A program made the position numbers and the translations under genes. The notes beneath the pieces were generated by a model, which ran no database searches, had not been told where the DNA came from, and was given only the letters and a program-made list of their open reading frames with translations. A DNA stretch of 13,662 nt from RHKX01 sp964497825 (GTDB taxonomy: Bacteria > Actinomycetota > Thermoleophilia > Solirubrobacterales > 70-9), in NCBI GenBank assembly GCA_964497825.1, contig CAZCFA010000072.1:1-13662 (forward strand). Reading direction: 5' to 3'. Positions 6,280 to 12,449 of the stretch are shown here, piece after piece. Every line of letters begins with the position of its first letter. Position 1 is the stretch's first letter.

Positions 6280-7245
6280 CTACCCCGAACCGCGAATCGG
6301 GTATCCATACCTGATCATCAACGGAGCGGCGGGCAGCGTCGCGGCGAGCCGGTCGCGGCGGCCCATCCGCGCCCGCCAGCCCTCCCGCAGCTCGATCGCC
6401 GACTCGCCGCGGTCGAGCCGATCGGGGTTTCCGGACGGTCCGTGGGTCGGCTCGAACCGAACCGTGCGCTCGCCGACGAACGGCAGCTCGGCCGCGTCCG
6501 CCCCCGCGAACCGGAGGATGCGAGCGGTGGCGCCCCGCGGATCGGTCGCGAAGTCCTCGTAGCGAAGCCTCATGTAGCGGTCGCCGGCGGCGGGCCGGAC
6601 GATCCCGTCCAGCACCCCGTTCCAGACCGTCCAGCCGACGGCCGTCAGGCCCGGGGGCTGCGTCTTCATCGTCGGGCGGTTGGGGTCGTCCGGGGACGGC
6701 TTGGCCCGCATCGAGGAGTAGGAGACCGCGCGCGGGTCGCGCACGAGGTGCAGGATCCGCACGTCGAGCTCGGCGAGCGTCGCCAGCGCGTAGGCGTCCG
6801 CGGGCACCTTCGAGGAATCGACGATCACGGCGGCGCCGTCGACTGCGGCGATCGCCCGGTAGATCGCCTCGACGGTGCGCAGGTAGCGACGCAGCCCGGG
6901 GTCGGTCCGCCCGCCGGAAGCCGCGCGCCGCAGCCCGCGCAGCTGGCGCGGGCGGGTGCGCAGGTGGGCGTCCTGGATCGCGCAGATCTGCTCCGGGTCG
7001 GGCGGGGCGTCCCCGAATGCCGCCCTCAGCGCCGATCGCCAGAACGGGCACTCCCGAACGTGAACGCCGCACCCGCAGTAGCGTCCGTCGAGCAAGCCGT
7101 TGCGCCACAGCGACCGCATCTCGCCGACGCTCGTGAACCGCTCGATCTGGCCGAGCAGGTTGTCGAGCACCGTGCTTCCGCAGCGGAACGTGCCGGCCAC
7201 GAAGAGGACCACCGGCTCGCGCGCGGGTGGAGGTTGCGACTGCAA
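6280..7245 (-). CDS. PAPS-dependent sulfotransferase
   Basis: This 321-residue soluble sulfotransferase is predicted to transfer sulfate from PAPS to a hydroxyl, most likely on a glycan or lipid-linked saccharide given the neighbours. The 5'-phosphosulfate loop is FVAGTFRCGST (15-25) and the 3'-phosphate site HLVRDPRAVSYSS (166-178). A Cys cluster CGCGVHVRECPFW (57-69), VDSSKVP (142-148) and a C-terminal HGPSGNPDR are typical of a bacterial sulfotransferase subfamily. The longest start is TTG 7245, with no Shine-Dalgarno site; GTG 7212 just before the PAPS loop is an alternative, so the N-terminus is uncertain. It is the first gene of the leftward group, divergent from the plus-strand gene at 7316, and 114 bp separate it from the lipoprotein gene. 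The substrate is unknown, and tyrosine or small-molecule sulfation cannot be excluded. Confidence 0.85.
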   Translation of the reverse strand: MQSQPPPAREPVVLFVAGTFRCGSTVLDNLLGQIERFTSVGEMRSLWRNGLLDGRYCGCGVHVRECPFWRSALRAAFGDAPPDPEQICAIQDAHLRTRPRQLRGLRRAASGGRTDPGLRRYLRTVEAIYRAIAAVDGAAVIVDSSKVPADAYALATLAELDVRILHLVRDPRAVSYSSMRAKPSPDDPNRPTMKTQPPGLTAVGWTVWNGVLDGIVRPAAGDRYMRLRYEDFATDPRGATARILRFAGADAAELPFVGERTVRFEPTHGPSGNPDRLDRGESAIELREGWRARMGRRDRLAATLPAAPLMIRYGYPIRGSG

Positions 7246-7304
7246 GCAGCCGCATCTTCTACTCGATGCGGCCCGCGGGCGTCAGCAAACGGGCACCGGG
7301 CCCG

Positions 7305-7317
7305 TATATATCGATAT
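7305..7317 (+). promoter_or_regulatory. AT-rich island: probable -10 box and leaderless start, possibly bidirectional
   Basis: In the 70-bp divergent gap, TATATA (7305-7310) runs into the perfect palindrome ATATCGATAT (7308-7317), very AT-rich for this DNA. Read as a -10 box, TATATA places the transcription start at about 7316, exactly the A of the downstream ATG. That ATG has no Shine-Dalgarno site, so a leaderless mRNA is likely; such mRNAs are common in actinobacteria. Because TATATA is self-complementary, it could also serve as the -10 of the leftward sulfotransferase gene, giving a leader of about 50 bases. No convincing -35 is seen on either strand. Confidence 0.5.
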
Positions 7318-7873
7318 GCGTAGAGAGAGCGTCGTCCTGCTCGTCGTTGCCGCCCTGACCGTCGCCATCTCGGCCTCCGTCTCGGCCGGCTCCGCGATCG
7401 CCGCCGGCCCGGCGATCGATCAGTACGTCGAGAGCATTCCCGATTCCGACGGCGATCGCCCCACCAACCACGGCCCCGGTGGTGGCGGTGGCTCCGGCTC
7501 GGGCGTCGAGGGCATCGGATCGGGCGGCTCGGAGGCCACCGGCGGCGGCAGCCCGAGCGCATCACCCTCCCCCTCCGCCCCCAGCGTGCCGTCGGCGGAG
7601 CTCTCCGCGCTTCGCGCGAGCGGCTCCGACGGCGGCGCGGCGGCCAATGCGATCACCGCGATCTCCAGCACCGATCCCGGCCGTGGAAACGGCAACGGCG
7701 GCTCCGGTGGCTCGCGCCGCTCGCTCGATACCGCGAGCGGCGGGACGCCGACCGCGGCCGCGTTCAGGATCCTGTTCGCCGGCGGCCCCGGCGGGGTCGG
7801 CCTGCCGATCATCCTGCTGACGGTGCTGTTGGGCGGGCTGGTGATCGCGGCGCGGCGCCGCAACCGGCTGTAG
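7316..7873 (+). CDS. Secreted Gly/Ser/Pro-rich protein with C-terminal membrane anchor
   Basis: I do not recognise a family for this 185-residue protein. Residues 1-30 are a clear signal peptide (MRRESVV start, long hydrophobic core, AIAA-G cleavage site). The mature part begins DQYVESIPDSDGD and continues as low-complexity Gly/Ser/Pro-rich sequence (about 52-145), including SPSASPSPSAPS. The C-terminus is a tripartite tail: GGPGGVGLP (156-164), a hydrophobic helix (about 165-179) and RRRNRL. That layout resembles LPXTG- or PEP-CTERM-type sorting signals, but there is no LPXTG, so plain membrane anchoring is equally possible. The Ser/Pro-rich part could be O-glycosylated (inference). ATG 7316 is placed directly after a TATATA box. 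The gene is 13 bp before the large Wzy gene and probably co-transcribed. It may be a surface or wall-spanning anchor linked to the glycan made here. Confidence 0.75.
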   Translation: MRRESVVLLVVAALTVAISASVSAGSAIAAGPAIDQYVESIPDSDGDRPTNHGPGGGGGSGSGVEGIGSGGSEATGGGSPSASPSPSAPSVPSAELSALRASGSDGGAAANAITAISSTDPGRGNGNGGSGGSRRSLDTASGGTPTAAAFRILFAGGPGGVGLPIILLTVLLGGLVIAARRRNRL

Positions 7874-7886
7874 GGACCGAGCGCCG

Positions 7887-9884
7887 GTGACCGCCCACGG
7901 CGAGGCAACCCCGACGCGCCGCCAGCTCGGCGGCGGCGACGCGCTGATCGCCGCGATCGGGCGCCACGGCCCGGCGTTCGCGGGCTGGCTGCTCCCCTTC
8001 CTGCTGGTTCTCTACCTCGCGCTCGAGCAGGGCGGCTACGACGGCATCGTCCGCGGCGAGGTCGGCGTCGCGGTCTGGTGGATCGTCCTCGTCGGCGCCG
8101 CGATCGGGGTGCTGCCCGCGGCGAAGCTCGGAAGATCGGCCTGGATCGCGCTCGCCCTGCTCGCCGGCTTCGCGCTCTGGACGGGCATCGGCATCGGCTG
8201 GTCGGAGAGCGCCGAGCGCAGCGTCGCCGAGCTCGGGCGGGTGGCGATGCTGCTCGGCGTCTTCGCCCTGGCGGTCTCGACCCAGGGAAGCGGCGCGGCG
8301 CGGCGGACGGTGGCCGCCGTGGCCTCCGCCAGCGTCGTCGTCGCCGCGCTCGCGGTGCTCTCGCGTATGGAGCCGAACCTGCTGCCGGTCGAGAACATCG
8401 TCAGCTTCCTGCCGAGCGCCGAGAACCGCCTCAGCTACCCGCTCGGCTACTGGAACGGGCTTGCCCATCTGATCGCCCTCGGGCTGCCGCTCACCGTCTG
8501 GCTCGGGGCCTCGGCCCGGCTCCCCGCGATCCGGGCCCTGGCCACGGCGGCGCTCCCGGTGATGGCGCTCGCGGCCTTCCTGACGCTCTCCCGCGGCGGC
8601 CTCGGGGCGGCGGCGGTGGCGCTGGTCGTCCTCGTCGCGATCTATCCGCGCCGCATGCAGCTCCTCACGCCACTGGTGCTCGGCGGCGCCGGCGGCGCGC
8701 TGCTGATTGCCGGCGCCGCCCAGCGCAACGACTTCCAGGACGGGCTGGTCAACTCGACGGCCGCCGCGCAGGGCTCCGAGATGCTGGCGCTGGCGGTGTT
8801 CGTGTGCGGCGGCGTCGCGCTGCTGGCGGCCGCCGTGGCGCTCGCCGATCGTCACGGGCTCGGCCCGCGGCTGCCGCAGCCGTCGCCGCAGAGCACCGGC
8901 ATCGCGGCCGGCTCGATCGCCGTTCTCGCCGTCCTCATCGCGCTGGCGCTGGGAGCTCCGAACGAGCTCGACCGGGCATGGCAGGACTTCAAGCAGCCGA
9001 GCGCCGCGAGCGCCGGCGTCGAACGGCTCGGGAGCACGAGCGGCAGCTACCGCTACCAGTACTGGCAGAGCGCGCTCGACGCGAACGCGACGAACCCGCT
9101 CCTCGGCATCGGCCCCGGCACCTACGAGTACTGGTGGGCTCGCGACAACCCGCTCGCCGACCAGCCGGGCTTCTTCGTCCGCGACGCCCACTCGCTCTAC
9201 TTCGAGACCCTGGCCGAGCTCGGGATCGTCGGCTTCCTGCTGATCGCCGGGTTGATCGGCTTCGTCGTCGTCGCCGGCGGCGTGCGGACGTTCAGGCGCG
9301 GCGGCCAGGCCCCGGTGCTCGCCGCGGCGACGGCGGGCGCGGCGGCGTTCATGGTCTCGGCCGGCATCGACTGGGCCTGGGAGCTGACCGTCCTCCCGGT
9401 CTGCTTCCTGCTGCTCGCGGCCGTGGTCCTCGGCCGCGACACCGATCCCGACGACGACGCGCCCCAACCGGGCGCCGACGGCATGCGCGGCCCGCTGCCG
9501 AGGCTCGGCGTCGTCGCCCTCGCGATCGCGGCGCTCGCCGCGATCCTGCTGCCGCTGACGTCGCTCTCGGCGATCGAGGACAGTCAGGCGGAGGCGCGGT
9601 CGGACTCGCTGCAGCAGGCGCTCGTCGACGCCAGGACGGCGGGCGCCGTCGAGCCCTACGCGGCGACCCCGAACCTGCAGCAGGCGCTGATCCTCGAGCG
9701 CGGCGGGGAGCTGAAGGCGGCCGCGGCGGCGGCGACGAGCGCGACCGAGGACGAGCCGACGAACTGGAAGCCGTGGATGATCCTCTCCCGGATCGAGGCC
9801 GCCCGCGGCAAGACGGCCGCGTCGATCGATGCGTTCCGCAGGGCCCGCGCCCTCAACCCGAGCTCGCCGCTGTTCTCACAATGA
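7887..9884 (+). CDS. O-antigen ligase/polymerase (Wzy-like) with C-terminal TPR-like region
   Basis: This 665-residue multi-pass membrane protein is of the Wzy_C/O-antigen ligase superfamily and unrelated by eye to the 420-residue array copies. Motifs are LSYPLGYWNGLAHLIALGL (182-200), LTLSRGGLG (232-240), LLGIGPGTYEYWW (405-417) and the extracytoplasmic site DAHSLYFETLAELGIVG (433-449). His435 corresponds to the catalytic-loop His of the family. After the last helix (about 540-560) follow about 100 residues of helical, Ala-rich repeats (LQQALILERGGELKAAAAAA, then PWMILSRIEAARGKTAASID, then FRRARALNPSSPLF) that look like two TPR units, as in other Wzy-TPR fusions. The predicted reaction is polymerisation or transfer of lipid-linked glycan outside the cell. 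The GTG start lies 13 bp after the anchor-protein stop. Its stop overlaps the next start as ATGA. Confidence 0.9.
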   Translation: MTAHGEATPTRRQLGGGDALIAAIGRHGPAFAGWLLPFLLVLYLALEQGGYDGIVRGEVGVAVWWIVLVGAAIGVLPAAKLGRSAWIALALLAGFALWTGIGIGWSESAERSVAELGRVAMLLGVFALAVSTQGSGAARRTVAAVASASVVVAALAVLSRMEPNLLPVENIVSFLPSAENRLSYPLGYWNGLAHLIALGLPLTVWLGASARLPAIRALATAALPVMALAAFLTLSRGGLGAAAVALVVLVAIYPRRMQLLTPLVLGGAGGALLIAGAAQRNDFQDGLVNSTAAAQGSEMLALAVFVCGGVALLAAAVALADRHGLGPRLPQPSPQSTGIAAGSIAVLAVLIALALGAPNELDRAWQDFKQPSAASAGVERLGSTSGSYRYQYWQSALDANATNPLLGIGPGTYEYWWARDNPLADQPGFFVRDAHSLYFETLAELGIVGFLLIAGLIGFVVVAGGVRTFRRGGQAPVLAAATAGAAAFMVSAGIDWAWELTVLPVCFLLLAAVVLGRDTDPDDDAPQPGADGMRGPLPRLGVVALAIAALAAILLPLTSLSAIEDSQAEARSDSLQQALVDARTAGAVEPYAATPNLQQALILERGGELKAAAAAATSATEDEPTNWKPWMILSRIEAARGKTAASIDAFRRARALNPSSPLFSQ

Positions 9885-10156
9885 GCGGCTTCGACCCGAA
9901 CGAGCTCGACGTCGCCGAGCCCGGCGAGCGCGACCACCTGCTGGCGCTCGCCGAGCGGCTCGAGCGCGAGCGGCCGCTCTGCTCGCCCGGATATCGCGGC
10001 GAGCTGCGCCGCCGCCTGCTCGCTCAGCTCGGCGCCCAGCCGAGCCGGCCCGAGCGACTCAGGGCGCTGGTCTTCGCGTATGCGGCCTCCGGCCTGGTGA
10101 TGCTGGCCGTCGCGGCCCTCGGGGTAGGCGGGATCGGGCCGCTCGCCACGGGGTAG
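9881..10156 (+). CDS. Small single-pass membrane protein, candidate anti-sigma factor
   Basis: This 91-residue protein is not assigned to a family with certainty. Residues 12-50 are a charged helical region (GERDHLLALAERLERERPL, then PGYRGELRRRLLAQ). This pattern (…L…RP…P.FR.eLr..L…) is common in cytoplasmic tails of small actinobacterial membrane proteins encoded beside ECF sigma factors. A single transmembrane helix (about 63-84, LVFAYAASGLVMLAVAALGV) ends the protein. There is no HxxxCxxC zinc motif; Cys34 is the only cysteine. The ATG overlaps the stop of the Wzy gene (ATGA) and lacks its own Shine-Dalgarno site, so it is translationally coupled. The sigma factor gene starts 10 bp downstream. 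An anti-sigma role is inferred from context and topology; it could instead be an unrelated membrane subunit. Confidence 0.7.
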   Translation: MSGFDPNELDVAEPGERDHLLALAERLERERPLCSPGYRGELRRRLLAQLGAQPSRPERLRALVFAYAASGLVMLAVAALGVGGIGPLATG

Positions 10157-10166
10157 GCTGGCGCCC

Positions 10167-10685
10167 ATGGATGAATCGGTCGAGCGCTTCGCTCGGCTCT
10201 ACGACGAGCACGTCTGGACCGTTTACGGCTTCTTCGGATACCGCCTGGGTTCGCGCGAGGACGCGGAGGACCTGACCCAGCAGACCTTCGAGCGGGCGCT
10301 GAAGGCATGGGGGCGATTCGACGAGACGCGGGCGGGCGCCGCGACCTGGCTGATCGCGATCGCCAGGAACCTGCTGATCGACCGCCACCGGGCCGACCGC
10401 TCCGACCGGCTCGAGCCGATCGGCGAGGAGGGGTTGCGACCCGAGTGGGAGCCCGCGGGGGGCGACCCCGCGCAGCGGCTCGGGCCCGACCCCGAGCTCG
10501 AGGCGGCGCTCAACCGCCTGCCCGAGCGCGACCGCGAGATCCTGGCGCTCCGCTTCGGGGCCGACCTGACGGGGGCCGAGATCGCGGCGCTCACCGGCCT
10601 CAGCCTCGCCAACGTCCAGCAGATCCTCTCGCGGAGCCTGCGGCGGCTCCGCGGCGAGCTCGAGGCGGCGATCCAGCGCTCCTAG
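10167..10685 (+). CDS. ECF-type RNA polymerase sigma factor
   Basis: This 172-residue group-4 sigma factor is of typical size. Region 2 spans about 11-75: LYDEHVWTVYGFFGYRLGS, then the core-binding/-10 recognition stretch EDAEDLTQQTFERALKAW (31-48) and AATWLIAIARNLLIDRHR (58-75). A variable linker (76-110) leads to region 4 (about 112-163), with LPERDREILALRF and the helix-turn-helix TGAEIAALTGLSLANVQQIL (135-154) that reads the -35 element. ATG 10167 has only a distant, weak AGG. It is the last gene of the plus-strand group starting at 7316, 10 bp after the candidate anti-sigma gene. It may direct transcription of the glycan locus, including itself, but no classical GGAAC-type ECF promoter is seen ahead of the group. 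Confidence 0.93.
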   Translation: MDESVERFARLYDEHVWTVYGFFGYRLGSREDAEDLTQQTFERALKAWGRFDETRAGAATWLIAIARNLLIDRHRADRSDRLEPIGEEGLRPEWEPAGGDPAQRLGPDPELEAALNRLPERDREILALRFGADLTGAEIAALTGLSLANVQQILSRSLRRLRGELEAAIQRS

Positions 10686-10708
10686 ATCGAAGCCCCGGCC
10701 GGCCTCGA

Positions 10709-10738
10709 TTGACAACGCGGCTGGGAGTGTGAGAGGGT
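10709..10738 (+). promoter_or_regulatory. Probable promoter of the phosphoglycosyltransferase gene
   Basis: A perfect -35 hexamer TTGACA (10709-10714) is followed after 18 bp by GAGGGT (10733-10738), a poor -10 that keeps the A, and final T of TANNNT-type boxes. A start near 10745 would leave a leader of about 60 bases with two hairpins. A second possibility is the TTAGAT at 10796-10801, placed so that transcription would begin at the ATG itself. The stretch 10686-10807 holds no gene. Confidence 0.5.
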
Positions 10739-10743
10739 CACAG

Positions 10744-10794
10744 TCCGAGCGCTGGGCAGGTGCTCGGAAGTCCGGGCCGGCGAGTTGCCGACCC
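10744..10794 (+). promoter_or_regulatory. Structured 5' leader: two consecutive hairpins
   Basis: TCCGAGC (10744-10750) pairs perfectly with GCTCGGA (10762-10768), and the stem can continue with G-U and C-G pairs, leaving a small loop. A second stem follows: GGGCCGGC (10774-10781) with GCCGACCC (10787-10794), seven pairs and one C-A mismatch, loop GAGTT. There is no U-tract, so neither is a standard terminator. The start codon at 10808 has no Shine-Dalgarno site. I match it to no known riboswitch class. It could be an attenuator, a protein-binding leader or a chance fold in GC-rich DNA. Confidence 0.4.
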
Positions 10795-10807
10795 CTTAGA
10801 TCCATAG

Positions 10808-12295
10808 ATGGAACCAGAGTTGGCAACGACAGCCAGAGTCGGCGCGAGCGAGCTGCGAGAGGCGGATGGTCCGCCGCTCGAGGCCGCCGCCGGTCGCTAC
10901 GAGGACGTTTTCGCGGCTCGCGTCAGCGGCCACCGGGCCGACCGGATTCGCAGCATGACGATGACCGGCGATGTCGCGGCCCTGTTCGTGGCGCTGGGGT
11001 CGACCGCGCTGTTGAGCACCGCGCTCGGCCGCCCGGGGCTGGACGGGACCCAGCTCGCGATCTTCACGCTGCTGTTGCCGCTGTGGGTGATGCTGGGGAT
11101 CCACTTCGATCTCTACCGCCTGCCCGAGCGCACCACCGACTGGTCGTTCGCCGACGACCTCAGCGCCGCGTTCGTCGTCTGCTCGATCTGGGGCTGGTTC
11201 TGGCTGCTCGCGATGAGCGCGATCGCGGTCGGCGTCGTGCTTCCGTCGCTGGCGCTCTGGGCGTTCTCGATCCTGCTCGTCCCGATCGGGCGGTCGCTCG
11301 TGAGGAGCGTCCTCAAGCAGGCTCCCTGGTACCGGCAATCGGTGATGCTCGTCGGGAGCCGCGCCGCGGTCGAGCGGATCCGGCGGCGCATCGACCGCCA
11401 GCCCGACTGGTGCTTCGACGTGGTCCAGTCGGTGCTGATCGGCCGCTTCTCCCAGCGCACGGGAGCCGAGCCGATCATCGCGCAGGCGAGCGCGGCCGGG
11501 GTCGAGCGCGTGATCGTCGCCGAGGGGCCGACGGAGATCAGCGAGCGGACGCGGCTGATCCGCGACCTGCTCGAGCGCGGGATCAGCGTCGATCTGGTCT
11601 CGAGCGACGCCGACGTGTTCAGATCGACCGCCAACGTCAGCAACCTCGAGGGGCTGCCGACGCTGTCGTACTCGCCGGTGCGCCTGAGCCCGATGGCGCA
11701 TGCGATCAAGCGGACGATCGACGTCGGCTGCGCGAGCATCATGCTCGCCGGGCTCTCGCCGCTGATCGCCTACATCGCGGTTCGCGTCAAGCTCGACTCG
11801 CCGGGTCCCGTCTTCTTCAAGCAGGACCGCCGCGGGCTGGGCGGATCGCGGTTCAAGCTGATCAAGTTCAGGACGATGACCGCGGACGCGGAGGTCCGGC
11901 TGCCCGAGGTCGAGGCGCTCAAGCTCCACCCCGGGAGCGCCACGTTCAAGGCCGCCCGGGACCCCCGCGTGACGAAGTACGGCGAGACCCTCCGGCGCCG
12001 GTCGCTCGACGAGATCCCGCAGCTCTGGAACATCATCATCGGCGACATGAGCCTCGTCGGCCCGCGGCCGCTGCCGCTCGACGAGGCCGCTCACGTCCCG
12101 ATGCGCTACCGCGCGCGGGAGCGGGTGCGGCCCGGGCTCACCGGTCCGTGGCAGGTCCTCGGCCGCAGCGACATTCCGTTCGAGGACATGATCAAGCTCG
12201 ACTACATGTACGTCAGCACTTGGTCACCGCGCGGCGATCTGAAGCTCCTGCTGCGAACCGTCGCCGTGGTGCTCGGGGCGCGCGGCGCCTACTGA
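10808..12295 (+). CDS. Exopolysaccharide polyprenyl glycosylphosphotransferase (WbaP/WcaJ type)
   Basis: This 495-residue bitopic/polytopic phosphoglycosyltransferase transfers a sugar-1-phosphate from a nucleotide sugar to undecaprenyl phosphate, the first membrane step of repeat-unit assembly. After a charged N-terminus come four transmembrane helices (about 53-165), a Rossmann-like CoA_binding_3-type domain (about 175-290; VMLVGSRAAVERIRRRI), then the catalytic bacterial sugar transferase domain (298-495). Its signatures are KRTIDV and a hydrophobic helix (about 305-327), DSPGPVFFKQDRRG (330-343), KFRTM (353-357), the catalytic-pair motif SLDEIPQLWN (399-408; Asp401-Glu402), VGPRP (417-421) and RPGLTG (441-446). 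Length and order are complete. ATG 10808 has no Shine-Dalgarno site; the Met at residue 50 would lose part of the N-terminus. It is 122 bp after the sigma factor gene, with its own promoter. The sugar is undetermined. Confidence 0.93.
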   Translation: MEPELATTARVGASELREADGPPLEAAAGRYEDVFAARVSGHRADRIRSMTMTGDVAALFVALGSTALLSTALGRPGLDGTQLAIFTLLLPLWVMLGIHFDLYRLPERTTDWSFADDLSAAFVVCSIWGWFWLLAMSAIAVGVVLPSLALWAFSILLVPIGRSLVRSVLKQAPWYRQSVMLVGSRAAVERIRRRIDRQPDWCFDVVQSVLIGRFSQRTGAEPIIAQASAAGVERVIVAEGPTEISERTRLIRDLLERGISVDLVSSDADVFRSTANVSNLEGLPTLSYSPVRLSPMAHAIKRTIDVGCASIMLAGLSPLIAYIAVRVKLDSPGPVFFKQDRRGLGGSRFKLIKFRTMTADAEVRLPEVEALKLHPGSATFKAARDPRVTKYGETLRRRSLDEIPQLWNIIIGDMSLVGPRPLPLDEAAHVPMRYRARERVRPGLTGPWQVLGRSDIPFEDMIKLDYMYVSTWSPRGDLKLLLRTVAVVLGARGAY

Positions 12296-12305
12296 TCCGC
12301 GCTTG

Positions 12306-12325
12306 CCGCCGCGCGCTCGCGGCGG
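12306..12325. terminator. Hairpin between convergent genes, probable terminator
   Basis: CCGCCGCG (12306-12313) and CGCGGCGG (12318-12325) form a perfect 8-bp GC stem with loop CGCT, beginning 10 bp after the phosphoglycosyltransferase stop. No T-run follows on either strand, as is usual in high-GC actinobacteria. Being symmetrical it could act on both convergent transcripts. A further palindrome, GGCCGCGCGGCC (12336-12347), lies next to it. Confidence 0.5.
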
Positions 12326-12353
12326 GACGATCGAAGGCCGCGCGGCCGCGTCG

Positions 12354-12401
12354 GTCCTCAGCCGGATCGACGGCCGCCCGGCCGGGTCCGTCCTCAGCCG
12401 G
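12354..12401. repeat. Short direct repeat, 12 bp, two copies
   Basis: GTCCTCAGCCGG occurs at 12354-12365 and again at 12390-12401, a 36-bp period, in the gap between the convergent genes. The two copies flank a GC palindrome-rich stretch. No function can be assigned. Confidence 0.55.
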
Positions 12402-12449
12402 GACCTGGCGCGGATCGCCGGCCACCAGCTCGTCCGACGGTCGGCCCGA

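Noticed and set aside
5386..7323. 645-codon plus-strand open frame across the FkbM, lipoprotein and sulfotransferase genes
   Set aside because: It has no recognisable domain, is Arg-rich, and lies opposite three genes with clear motifs.
7809..9467. 552-codon minus-strand open frame opposite the large Wzy gene
   Set aside because: The translation is charged low-complexity sequence; the plus strand carries a complete polymerase with family motifs and TPR-like tail.
8078..9880. Long frame preceding the 91-residue membrane protein, giving a 692-codon ORF
   Set aside because: Before 9881 it is a shadow of the Wzy gene. The ATGA overlap and change in composition place the true start at 9881.
10739..10810. 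Known riboswitch (c-di-GMP, c-di-AMP or cobalamin) in the phosphoglycosyltransferase leader
   Set aside because: Two hairpins are present, but I could match none of the conserved core sequences of these classes.
10796..12094. 432-codon minus-strand open frame opposite the phosphoglycosyltransferase gene
   Set aside because: Asp/Arg/Pro-rich sequence without domains, opposite a complete and motif-rich enzyme.
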